A DNA stretch of 5,437 bases from Oscillospiraceae bacterium (GTDB lineage: Bacteria; Bacillota; Clostridia; Oscillospirales; Oscillospiraceae). The translations under genes were made by a program, and so were the position numbers. The stretch lies in contig JAQXJQ010000120.1 in the NCBI GenBank assembly GCA_029009035.1, positions 1 through 5,437 of the forward strand. Direction: 5' to 3'. Numbering within the stretch: the stretch's first letter is position 1; each line of letters starts with the position of its first letter. Positions 1 through 5,190 of this stretch are shown here, piece after piece. Under the pieces are notes generated by a model. It did not search any database. It saw nothing but the letters and a program-made list of their open reading frames with translations, and was not told where the DNA came from.

Positions 1-202
1 CATGACAAACCCGGGGTTCATCGGCGTGGACGACATCCAAAAGGTCTACCTGCCCATGGGCTTCTCCAACTTCAAGATCGAGGGCCGCAGTCTGGGCAGC
101 GCTCTGATCCTGGAATTCCTGCTCCACTACATGACCAGGCCCGAATACCACCTGCAGGTCAGAGAGTCTGTTTATCTGGACAGTATGCTGGACCTGTTCT
201 GA
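1..202 (+). CDS. C-terminal fragment of a U32-peptidase-like protein (5' end outside window)
   Basis: Only the last 66 residues are visible, ending at the TGA at 200-202. The frame is open to the left edge, and the ATG at 2 lies one base from that edge, so it is more likely an internal methionine than the true start. The readable part contains GFSNFKIEGR (about residues 20-29 of the fragment). This resembles the G-x-x-x-F/L-KIEGR segment of the U32 (collagenase-like) peptidase/TIM-barrel proteins, followed by a mostly helical tail ending in LDSMLDLF. I infer a U32-like protein from this short motif only; substrate and function cannot be read. The gene converges on the ABC-F gene, and a hairpin between them probably ends both transcripts. 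It could also belong to an uncharacterised family that shares only this motif. Confidence 0.5.
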   Translation, partial: MTNPGFIGVDDIQKVYLPMGFSNFKIEGRSLGSALILEFLLHYMTRPEYHLQVRESVYLDSMLDLF

Positions 203-217
203 CCGCCCATCAACAGC

Positions 218-259
218 AAAGGACTGCTGCAGAACCGAACATTCTGCAACAGTCCCTTT
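218..259. terminator. Bidirectional intrinsic terminator between convergent genes
   Basis: Positions 228-234 (TGCAGAA) pair with 242-248 (TTCTGCA) around a 7-nt loop. After a C/A mismatch, the stem continues with 218-226 (AAAGGACTG) against 250-259 (CAGTCCCTTT), with one bulged C. On the plus strand it is followed by a T-rich stretch (CTGTTTTTA near 265-272). On the minus strand the A-run at its left end gives TTT at the 3' side. It lies just after the upstream stop codon (202) and just after the end of the ABC-F gene (271), so it can serve both transcripts. Confidence 0.65.
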
Positions 260-270
260 ATGATCTGTTT

Positions 271-1884
271 TTACTGCTCCATCGCTTCCCAGACCTTGCG
301 GGCCTCTTTCGCCTTGCCGGCTTTCAGCAAGTCGTTGATGCGGTGCTCGTCCTCCTTGCGCTTGCGCTCGGCGGCAAAAATGTCGCTGCCGAAGAATTGC
401 TTGTAGACGGACTTGCGGTATGCCCGGCCGCTCATCTCGCGAATGGCGCCGTTCTCCAGCATCAGCACCCGGTCGGCGCAGTTCATGATGGTGAAGAAAT
501 CGTGGGAGACCATCAGCACCGTCCCCCGGTAGGCCTCCAGCGCGTCCTCCAGCTCCCGCTGGGCCACGGTGTCCAGATGGCTGGTGGGCTCGTCCAGAAA
601 CAGGACAGACGCATTGCTCTGCATGATCTTCTTCAGCTGGGCGATGTTTCGCTCCCCGCCGGAGAGGGTCTGGGCGTCGTCGTCGTAGATCTGCTTGAAG
701 ATGGCGATCTCACCGCCGAAGGCGGAGTCTTTCTCCAAACGCCCGTACAGGTCGTTCAGCATACTGGACTTTCCCGTGCCGTTGGCGCCCACGAGGGCGA
801 CCTTCTCCCCTCCCCCGATCCGGAAGGATGCGTTGGAGATCAGGGGCTGATCAAAGGCCAGGGAGTAGTCCTCAAACCCGATGTCGGGAATAGTCCGCTC
901 CTCCTCAATTTCCGGGAAGCGGAGTTCGTGGGTGACGTCCTCGATGAAGGGGTTGCGGGTCTTGCGCGCCTGCAGCCGCTCCAGATAGCTGACTCTCGCC
1001 TTCAGCTGACGGCCAAGGCGCGGGTCGGCCACATCGGTGGCGTTGTCCCGGAGGCGCTCCACCAGCTTTTCCTGAATTTCGATCCACTCCGCGTCCTTCA
1101 CCGACTGCTCGTGCATGGCGATCTTTGTCTCCAGCATGGCGCGGGTGTACTGGGCATAGCTGCCGGGGAACTCCTGCAGCTCCATGTTTTCCAGATGGAG
1201 CACCTTGTCGAAGCACCGGTTCAGCAGCAGGCGGTTGTGGGTGATGGCAAGGACGGTGCCCTCGTAGGAATTGATGAGCCTGGTGAGACCCACCAGGTTT
1301 TCAAAATCCAGAAACACATCGGGCTCATCCATGATGAGCAGCTGAGGCTTTCGCAGCATACTGCGGATGATGGAGAGCATCTTGTACTCGCCGCCGCTGA
1401 TGACGGCGGTGGACAAATCGGCGATCCCGCTCAGCCCGGCATTTTCCAGCATCCGGCGGATGTTGCTGTCGTAGTTGTAGCCGTCCACCGCGTCAATGCG
1501 GTCAAGGCAGGTCTGGTAACGCCGGCAGACCTCTTCCATATCCTCCGCTTCCGCCATTTCCCCGCACAGGGCGTCGGCCTCGGCCAGCAGGGCGACAATT
1601 GGCTCAGCCAGATAGTCATAGGCGGTGACGCAGGCCCCTTCGTTCCTGACGAACTGGGTGATGAGCCCCACCTCGCCCATCTCCTCCCGCTCGATCTTCC
1701 CGTCATAGAGATAGTTCTCCGGGTGCAGGAGCATATCAATGAGGGTGCTTTTGCCCGTGCCGTTGCTGCCGATGAGCACGGCGTGGTCCCCTTTTTCGAT
1801 CTCAAAACAGATATGGTCGTACAGGTCTTTCTGCGCAAAGCCAAAAGACAGATCTTCGACTTTTATCACACTTGGCCTTTTCAT
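271..1884 (-). CDS. ABC-F family ATP-binding cassette protein (two NBDs, no membrane domain)
   Basis: A 537-residue soluble protein with two nucleotide-binding domains in tandem, the ABC-F architecture (ribosome-associated ATPases that include translation factors and antibiotic-protection proteins). NBD1 has Walker A GSNGTGKST (39-47), signature ISGGE (162-166), Walker B leading into DEPDVFLD (186-193) and switch ITHNR (214-218). NBD2 has Walker A GANGTGKSS (366-374), signature LSGGE (407-411), VLFLDEPTSHLD (427-438) and switch VSHDF (459-463). A charged helical linker (about 245-325) joins them, where ABC-F proteins carry the P-site tRNA-interacting arm. There are no transmembrane segments. 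A basic/acidic helical tail (about 500-537) follows NBD2. NBD1 departs from the usual DEPTNHLD and SHD forms, whereas NBD2 is close to canonical. The start is fixed by AGGGGGA six bases upstream and by a close promoter. Whether it is a resistance or housekeeping ABC-F cannot be decided; its location opposite drug-modifying-type enzymes only suggests resistance. Confidence 0.93.
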   Translation of the reverse strand: MKRPSVIKVEDLSFGFAQKDLYDHICFEIEKGDHAVLIGSNGTGKSTLIDMLLHPENYLYDGKIEREEMGEVGLITQFVRNEGACVTAYDYLAEPIVALLAEADALCGEMAEAEDMEEVCRRYQTCLDRIDAVDGYNYDSNIRRMLENAGLSGIADLSTAVISGGEYKMLSIIRSMLRKPQLLIMDEPDVFLDFENLVGLTRLINSYEGTVLAITHNRLLLNRCFDKVLHLENMELQEFPGSYAQYTRAMLETKIAMHEQSVKDAEWIEIQEKLVERLRDNATDVADPRLGRQLKARVSYLERLQARKTRNPFIEDVTHELRFPEIEEERTIPDIGFEDYSLAFDQPLISNASFRIGGGEKVALVGANGTGKSSMLNDLYGRLEKDSAFGGEIAIFKQIYDDDAQTLSGGERNIAQLKKIMQSNASVLFLDEPTSHLDTVAQRELEDALEAYRGTVLMVSHDFFTIMNCADRVLMLENGAIREMSGRAYRKSVYKQFFGSDIFAAERKRKEDEHRINDLLKAGKAKEARKVWEAMEQ

Positions 1885-1910
1885 GTCAAATCCCCCTTCG
1901 CTGTTGAAGC

Positions 1911-1940
1911 ATTATAGCAAAAAACAGAGCAAATAATCAA
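1911..1940 (-). promoter_or_regulatory. Sigma-70-type promoter for the ABC-F gene
   Basis: Read on the minus strand, the -10 is TATAAT (1916-1911), preceded by TGC, which makes an extended -10. The -35 candidate is TTGATT (1940-1935), with an 18-bp spacer. Transcription should begin near 1904, only about 20 nt before the start codon, leaving room for the RBS AGGGGGA (1897-1891) and little else. Leader-based attenuation, common for resistance ABC-F genes, is therefore unlikely from this promoter. Confidence 0.7.
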
Positions 1941-1968
1941 CCTCAAAACGAAAAGGAAGCGAATACCC

Positions 1969-1997
1969 TTGAAATAATTCCCCCGGCACCGTAAAAT
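1969..1997 (+). promoter_or_regulatory. Sigma-70-type promoter for the DUF5714-arsC-aac-kinase operon
   Basis: TTGAAA (1969-1974) and TAAAAT (1992-1997) are separated by the optimal 17 bp. The predicted start near 2004 gives a leader of about 73 nt before the ATG at 2078. The -35 boxes of this promoter and the divergent ABC-F promoter are only 28 bp apart, so one bound protein could affect both. Confidence 0.65.
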
Positions 1998-2010
1998 AAA
2001 AAATCATACC

Positions 2011-2039
2011 CCGCGCTTCGGCACCTCGGCAGAGCGCGG
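2011..2039 (+). promoter_or_regulatory. GC-rich stem-loop in the operon leader
   Basis: CCGCGCT (2011-2017) is perfectly complementary to AGCGCGG (2033-2039), with a 15-nt loop. It lies between the predicted transcription start and the RBS GGAGG (2066-2070). No T-run follows, so it is not a classical terminator. The loop contains CCTC (2024-2027), which could pair with GAGG of the RBS, but four pairs are weak evidence. It may simply stabilise the 5' end of the mRNA. Confidence 0.4.
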
Positions 2040-2077
2040 AGACCCACAGTGAAAAAAGCGGTAACGGAGGAAAAACC

Positions 2078-2632
2078 ATGACCACGGCCGAAAAAGCAGC
2101 TCTGATTCTCAGAGACATCAAACAGGAGACGGGTACCGATCCGGTCCGGATCTTCAAGCACATGGCAGACAAGGAGTATGTGAGCATCCACGGCCCGGAG
2201 CATCACATTCTGGACGGAGCAAGCCTGCTTGTGGCCTACAGAAACGCAGGCGGAAGCATTGATTTGGACGCCGCCCTTGAAAAGCTGGCGGCGGAAGGGC
2301 TTCGTATGCCCGGCGCCATGTGCGGCCTCTGGGGCATCTGCGGCGCGATCACTTCCATCGGTGCCGCTCTGTCGATCATTGACGGAACAGGTCCTCTGTC
2401 CTCTGACGGGACATGGGGCAGCCATATGCAGTTCACCTCAAATGCCATCGGTGAATTGGGCCGGATCAACGGCCCGAGATGCTGTAAGCGGGATGCCATG
2501 ATCGCATTCAAGCACGGCATCCAATATGTGAACGAGCATTACGGCGTGGCATTGGAGCAGGGGCACAGGAAGTGCGAATACTCCGATCTCAATGCACAGT
2601 GCATCAAAGAAAGGTGCCCATACTATGAGTAA
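2078..2632 (+). CDS. DUF5714 family cysteine-rich protein
   Basis: A 184-residue protein that I recognise as DUF5714, a family of unknown function found in anaerobic bacteria and methanogens. The visible conserved blocks are HGPEHH (38-43), CGLWGICG (82-89) within a glycine-rich hydrophobic stretch (about 78-102), GPRCCKRD (132-139), and a C-terminal set C166, C175, C180 ending in CPYYE. Seven cysteines plus the HGPEHH histidines suggest metal or Fe-S binding or thiol chemistry; this is inference, not shown. There is no signal peptide, and the length looks complete. The start has a strong RBS, GGAGG, seven bases upstream. The stop codon overlaps the next gene's start (ATGAGTAA, 2625-2632), which favours translational coupling with the ArsC-like protein. 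It is the first gene of the operon. Confidence 0.85.
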   Translation: MTTAEKAALILRDIKQETGTDPVRIFKHMADKEYVSIHGPEHHILDGASLLVAYRNAGGSIDLDAALEKLAAEGLRMPGAMCGLWGICGAITSIGAALSIIDGTGPLSSDGTWGSHMQFTSNAIGELGRINGPRCCKRDAMIAFKHGIQYVNEHYGVALEQGHRKCEYSDLNAQCIKERCPYYE

Positions 2633-3038
2633 GAAGCGGGTCGCGTTTATCTGTGTCCACAATTCCTGCCGAAGTCAGATCGCCGAAGCGCTGGGAAAGC
2701 ATCTGGCCTGGGATGTGTTTGACAGCTACTCGGCCGGGACAGAGACAAAGCCCCATATCAACCGGGACGCCGTCCGGCTCATGAAGCAGCTGTACGGGAT
2801 CGACATGGAGCTGACCCAGCATTCAAAGCTGATCGGTGAGATCCCACCCCCCGATATCGCAATATCCATGGGCTGCAATGTGGGCTGTCCGTTCATTGGC
2901 CGGGCTTTTGATGACAACTGGGGCCTGGAGGATCCCACCGGAAAGAATGATGAAGAATTTATCCGCGTCATCAGGCAGATCGAAGCCGCCGTTTTGGCGT
3001 TAAAAGAGGAGCTTGCCGAGGAAGATGAGAGCAAATAA
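2625..3038 (+). CDS. arsC: ArsC-type arsenate reductase / low-molecular-weight phosphatase family
   Basis: A 137-residue protein, the normal size for the family. It begins with the P-loop CVHNSCRS: catalytic C10 and R16 form CX5R, and C15 lies inside the loop as in thioredoxin-coupled arsenate reductases. SAGTE (36-40) follows. A second cysteine pair, C84 and C88 in MGCNVGCPF, sits where redox-relay cysteines are found, and WGLEDP (99-104) supplies the conserved Asp before Pro. In the known family, arsenate is reduced to arsenite using C10, a relay cysteine and thioredoxin. I chose the ATG at 2625 rather than an in-frame ATG at 2592, because 2592 lies inside the DUF5714 gene and the P-loop is normally about 10 residues from the start. 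The gene overlaps DUF5714 by 8 nt and the acetyltransferase by 14 nt. No arsenite exporter or ArsR is in the window, so the physiological substrate is open. Confidence 0.88.
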   Translation: MSKKRVAFICVHNSCRSQIAEALGKHLAWDVFDSYSAGTETKPHINRDAVRLMKQLYGIDMELTQHSKLIGEIPPPDIAISMGCNVGCPFIGRAFDDNWGLEDPTGKNDEEFIRVIRQIEAAVLALKEELAEEDESK

Positions 3039-3453
3039 GCAGCAGGCAAAACAACTTGCCCCCATGGTAAAAAAGCTGTGGCCGGAGCACTCTTTGGAGG
3101 CTCTGGAGCGAATTCTGAGCGACTACATCTGCGGCAGGGAGTCGGCGGCATTCACCGCCTGCGTGGACGGAGTCTGCGTGGGCGTTGCCCTGTGCTGCCT
3201 GCGGCATGACTATGTGGAGGGGTGCGACACAAGCCCCGTGGGTTATCTGGAGGGTATCTATGTGGATGAGGGACACCGGAGGCGGGGTCTGGCCCACGCC
3301 CTATGCGGGGAGTGCGAGGCATGGGCCAAAGAGCAGGGCTGCACGGAGTTTGCCAGCGACTGCGAGCTCACCAATACCGCCTCCCTCAGGTTCCACCTGG
3401 GCATTGGCTTCCATGAGGAAAACCGCATCATCTGCTTCAAGAAAACCATTTGA
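3025..3453 (+). CDS. Aminoglycoside 6'-N-acetyltransferase-like GNAT, AAC(6')-I type
   Basis: A 142-residue GNAT acetyltransferase. Its C-terminal two-thirds closely follow the AAC(6')-I enzymes of the Acinetobacter/Serratia type as I remember them: YVEGCDTSPVGYLEGIYV (63-80), acetyl-CoA-binding HRRRGLA (84-90), EAWAKEQGCTEFASD (98-112) and LGIGFHE (125-131). Those enzymes are about 145 residues long and transfer acetyl from acetyl-CoA to the 6'-amine of drugs such as tobramycin, kanamycin and amikacin. Activity here is inferred. The ATG at 3025 is preferred because it places the start where relatives begin; a TTG at 3013 would add four residues. The RBS is ambiguous: GAGGAG (3005-3010) is rather far from the ATG and very close to the TTG, and GAGGAAG abuts the ATG. 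The gene starts inside arsC (14-nt overlap), so it is probably coupled to it. Another GNAT specificity remains possible. Confidence 0.82.
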   Translation: MRANKQQAKQLAPMVKKLWPEHSLEALERILSDYICGRESAAFTACVDGVCVGVALCCLRHDYVEGCDTSPVGYLEGIYVDEGHRRRGLAHALCGECEAWAKEQGCTEFASDCELTNTASLRFHLGIGFHEENRIICFKKTI

Positions 3454-3459
3454 AGATAC

Positions 3460-3495
3460 GCAGCTCCCCCTTTGCCGCGGCAAAGCAAAGGCTGC
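3460..3495 (+). promoter_or_regulatory. Palindromic stem-loop element in the aac-kinase gap
   Basis: CTTTGCCGCGGCAAAG (3470-3485) is a perfect 16-bp palindrome. It is flanked by GCAGC (3460-3464) and GCTGC (3491-3495), which can extend the structure. A competing fold pairs CCTTTGC (3469-3475) with GCAAAGG (3485-3491). No T-run follows, so termination is unlikely. mRNA processing or differential stability within the operon, or a protein operator, are possible roles. Confidence 0.4.
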
Positions 3496-3525
3496 ACGGG
3501 ATTGATTGGGAGGGAAGGGATCTGA

Positions 3526-4581
3526 ATGGAGACGAACAGGAACAATGCCCTGCTGCAGCGGCCGGAGATCGAGTCCCTTCTTTCGGACTATGGTATCGAC
3601 GGCTTCTCCCATCACTCCATGATCGACACCTCTCACGGGGATGAGGATATCCGGCAGAATTATCTGATCGACAGGAAGTATGTTCTTCGCTTGAATTCCG
3701 CTGCAGTCATGAGCGAAGAACGGCTGGAGGAGCTGAACGGGATCATCGACCGCTACAATGAATACGGAGTCCGGGCCCCCTATTTTATCCGCGGCAAAGA
3801 CGGGCGGTTTCTCCGGAAATGTCACGCAATGACGGTATATCTCTCCGAATTTCTTGACGGACTGATTGCAGACGACTTTTTAAAAGAGCATCCGGAGCGG
3901 AGAAATGCGCTCATCGACGAACGGTTGACCTTTGTGGCGAAGTATGCGCAGAAATTCAAGAACCGGAACTTGAGCCGGATCCGTTCTATGTATTCCATCT
4001 TTGATCTGTCTCCCTACGACGAGCCGTTGGGGATCGACGAAAAGCAGGATAATCTCAATCATATGGTGGAGGCCCTTCGGAGCATGGGCGAGGAGAACCT
4101 TGCCGGCCTGTTTGACCGGGAAAATGAGCGGATACGGGCAAAACTGCTGCGCGTATACCATTCCCTTCCCTGCTGTGTTTTTCAGGGGGATGAGAATTTC
4201 TCAAATCTGTGTGTTGATGAGGACGGGCACATCAACGGTCTGTTTGATTTCAATATGTCCGGCACTGAGGTCAATGCAAACTATCTGGCAAACGCGGCGT
4301 TCCAAGGGCGTTTTTTCTATCAGGATGATATATTTGACGCCCACGACGCCCAGTGGGTGTATCAAAATGTAATGGATTCTTTTTGGGCCGCCACACAAAT
4401 CATTTCGGCAAATTACACATTCGAAGCGCCGGAACTGAGTGCATATTATTTGTACGCAAAGCTTGTTATGATCTCGGGCTATGTCAATACTGCCGCGTTT
4501 GAGTCGTATCTGCGGGAAGAGAAGTACAAAGAGCAAGCACTCCGTTTGCTGAACCTCATCGTCAGCACACAGCTCGGGTGA
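3526..4581 (+). CDS. Aminoglycoside phosphotransferase (APH)-fold kinase
   Basis: A 351-residue protein of the APH/phosphotransferase enzyme family (kinase-like fold). The N-lobe includes LIDRKYVLRLNS (47-58), the strand that normally carries the ATP-contacting basic residue, and a helix (62-81). The catalytic loop is VFQGDENFSN (218-227), matching HGD-x4-N of APH enzymes but with Q220 in place of His; D222 (catalytic base) and N227 (metal ligand) are kept. LFDFNMSG (239-246) provides the second metal-binding Asp, D241. A helical C-lobe follows. Known relatives phosphorylate aminoglycosides, macrolides, choline, homoserine or other small molecules; the substrate here is unknown. The start is supported by a purine-rich RBS (GGGAGGGAAGGGA, 3508-3520) five bases upstream. 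It is the last gene of the operon, 72 bp after an AAC(6')-like gene, which makes an aminoglycoside-type substrate attractive but unproven. Confidence 0.82.
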   Translation: METNRNNALLQRPEIESLLSDYGIDGFSHHSMIDTSHGDEDIRQNYLIDRKYVLRLNSAAVMSEERLEELNGIIDRYNEYGVRAPYFIRGKDGRFLRKCHAMTVYLSEFLDGLIADDFLKEHPERRNALIDERLTFVAKYAQKFKNRNLSRIRSMYSIFDLSPYDEPLGIDEKQDNLNHMVEALRSMGEENLAGLFDRENERIRAKLLRVYHSLPCCVFQGDENFSNLCVDEDGHINGLFDFNMSGTEVNANYLANAAFQGRFFYQDDIFDAHDAQWVYQNVMDSFWAATQIISANYTFEAPELSAYYLYAKLVMISGYVNTAAFESYLREEKYKEQALRLLNLIVSTQLG

Positions 4582-4604
4582 CCAGGCTGTGTCTCTCTTT
4601 TGTC
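4567..4604 (+). terminator. Intrinsic terminator overlapping the kinase stop codon
   Basis: ACACAGC (4567-4573) is perfectly complementary to GCTGTGT (4586-4592). A pyrimidine/T-rich tail, CTCTCTTTTGTC, follows (4593-4604). The TGA stop (4579-4581) falls in the loop, so the terminator starts inside the coding sequence. The T-run is short, so strength is uncertain. Confidence 0.55.
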
Positions 4605-4907
4605 ATATAAAGCGTTTTTTCCCACACCCTGAACGCAAGGGCTCGTTGCAAACTGAGCTAAAAAAACAACGCAGTTAGGAATTGCTTTTTCAAGTTTTCT
4701 GCTTGTCGGCTTTGATTTCTTGAAAATCTATCCGCAAAGCCACGGTATCTCTCCGGTTTCCTTCATTTTACGGTTCCATTCCCGCAGCCAAACACTCGAA
4801 ATTCTTAATCATTAGCCGGAAATGATCCCACTGTATAGAAAAATCGGCTGCACCGCAGCTTTGCTGTGGCATAGCCAAACTTCATCAAAAAGTATTAAAT
4901 TCAAAAG
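4605..4907. other. AT-richer intergenic DNA with no convincing gene
   Basis: I see no protein of recognisable family on either strand. The composition shifts to more A+T than the operon. Structure present: an 8-bp inverted repeat TTTTCAAG/CTTGAAAA (4687-4694, 4719-4726), and a hairpin at 4846-4876 (CCGCAGC-TTT-GCTGTGG core with GGCT/AGCC flanks) that on the minus strand is followed by GATTTTTC and could act as a second terminator. A 34-codon minus-strand reading frame (4872-4768, beginning MPQQSCGAADFS) has no visible RBS and overlaps that hairpin; I do not call it a gene. The stretch may be eroded remains of older insertions. Confidence 0.45.
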
Positions 4908-4943
4908 AAAAAGGACTGAAAACCAATGTTTTCAGTCCTTTTT
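4908..4943 (-). terminator. Strong intrinsic terminator of the tRNA-Ala locus
   Basis: AAAAAGGACTGAAAAC (4908-4923) and GTTTTCAGTCCTTTTT (4928-4943) form a perfect 16-bp stem with loop CAAT. On the minus strand it begins two bases after the CCA end of the tRNA-Ala fragment and ends in TTTTTCTTTTG, the expected arrangement for a tRNA terminator. It would also stop plus-strand transcription less efficiently. Confidence 0.8.
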
Positions 4944-4945
4944 AG

Positions 4946-4990
4946 TGGTGGAGATAAGCGGGATCGAACCGCTGACCTCTTGAATGCCAT
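4946..4990 (-). pseudogene. 3' fragment of a tRNA-Ala(GGC) gene; probable attachment-site scar
   Basis: Read on the minus strand: the anticodon loop ATGGCAT (4990-4984) with U33 and anticodon GGC (4988-4986), the 3' anticodon-stem strand TCAAG (4983-4979), variable loop AGGTC, a perfect T-arm AGCGG-TTCGATC-CCGCT (4973-4957), the 3' acceptor strand TATCTCC (4956-4950), discriminator A and encoded CCA (4948-4946). The sequence upstream does not supply CTTGA for the anticodon stem, a D-arm, or GGAGATA for the acceptor. About 31 nt of 5' half are therefore missing and no functional tRNA can form. Truncation exactly at the anticodon loop is typical of tyrosine-integrase att sites in tRNA genes. 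The terminator stays attached to the 3' half, so the chromosome is probably on the left and the inserted element on the right. Confidence 0.8.
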
Positions 4991-5081
4991 CGGTTTTGAG
5001 GTTCTGGACTCAATGAAAAAAGTTAGAAAACACAGACAAAACAGCACTATTTAGACACATTTTAGGTTCATTCGTTTCAAC

Positions 5082-5090
5082 TGGTACAAT
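5082..5090 (+). promoter_or_regulatory. Candidate extended -10 promoter upstream of the HTH gene
   Basis: TGG-TACAAT matches the TGn extended -10 form. The best -35 about 17 bp upstream (TTAGGT near 5062-5067) is poor. It would give a leader of about 95 nt that includes the tandem 16-bp repeat, placing that repeat just downstream of the start site, a usual place for repressor operators. Confidence 0.35.
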
Positions 5091-5122
5091 GCGTTTTGCC
5101 CTGATTCCGGTACAACTCAGGT

Positions 5123-5158
5123 ATGAAAAGTTCGGAGCAAAAATGAAAAGTTCCGAGC
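5123..5158 (+). repeat. Tandem 16-bp repeat with 20-bp period
   Basis: ATGAAAAGTTCGGAGC (5123-5138) is repeated as ATGAAAAGTTCCGAGC (5143-5158), 15 of 16 identical, with a 4-bp spacer. The 20-bp period is close to two helical turns, so a protein bound to both copies would sit on the same DNA face. The single difference makes TCGGA (5132-5136) and TCCGA (5152-5156) an inverted pair. It lies 32 bp before the HTH gene. Likely uses are an operator, an excisionase site or an integrase arm site. Confidence 0.75.
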
Positions 5159-5190
5159 CCCTCCAAAATCAGTTGAAAGGAAGACAAATT

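Noticed and set aside
343..1917. Long plus-strand open frame of 524 codons
   Set aside because: It lies antisense to the ABC-F gene, which has clear Walker, signature and switch motifs. The frame encodes no recognisable domain and is an effect of GC-rich codons.
2592..2624. Upstream in-frame ATG for arsC giving 11 extra residues
   Set aside because: It would move the P-loop cysteine away from its usual position near residue 10 and deepen the overlap with DUF5714. The ATG at 2625 fits the family better.
4612..4636. GCGTT/AACGC inverted repeat as a terminator
   Set aside because: Only five pairs with a 15-nt loop and no T-run after it; the 4567-4604 hairpin explains termination better.
4640..4662. 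tRNA D-arm-like sequence TAGCTCAGTTTG on the minus strand
   Set aside because: It has no acceptor or anticodon partner, lacks the GG of the D-loop, and lies on the wrong side of the tRNA-Ala fragment to be its missing half.
4580..4735. Open minus-strand frame of about 52 codons downstream of the kinase
   Set aside because: No start with an RBS, no recognisable similarity, and it runs into the antisense of the kinase gene; compatible with chance.
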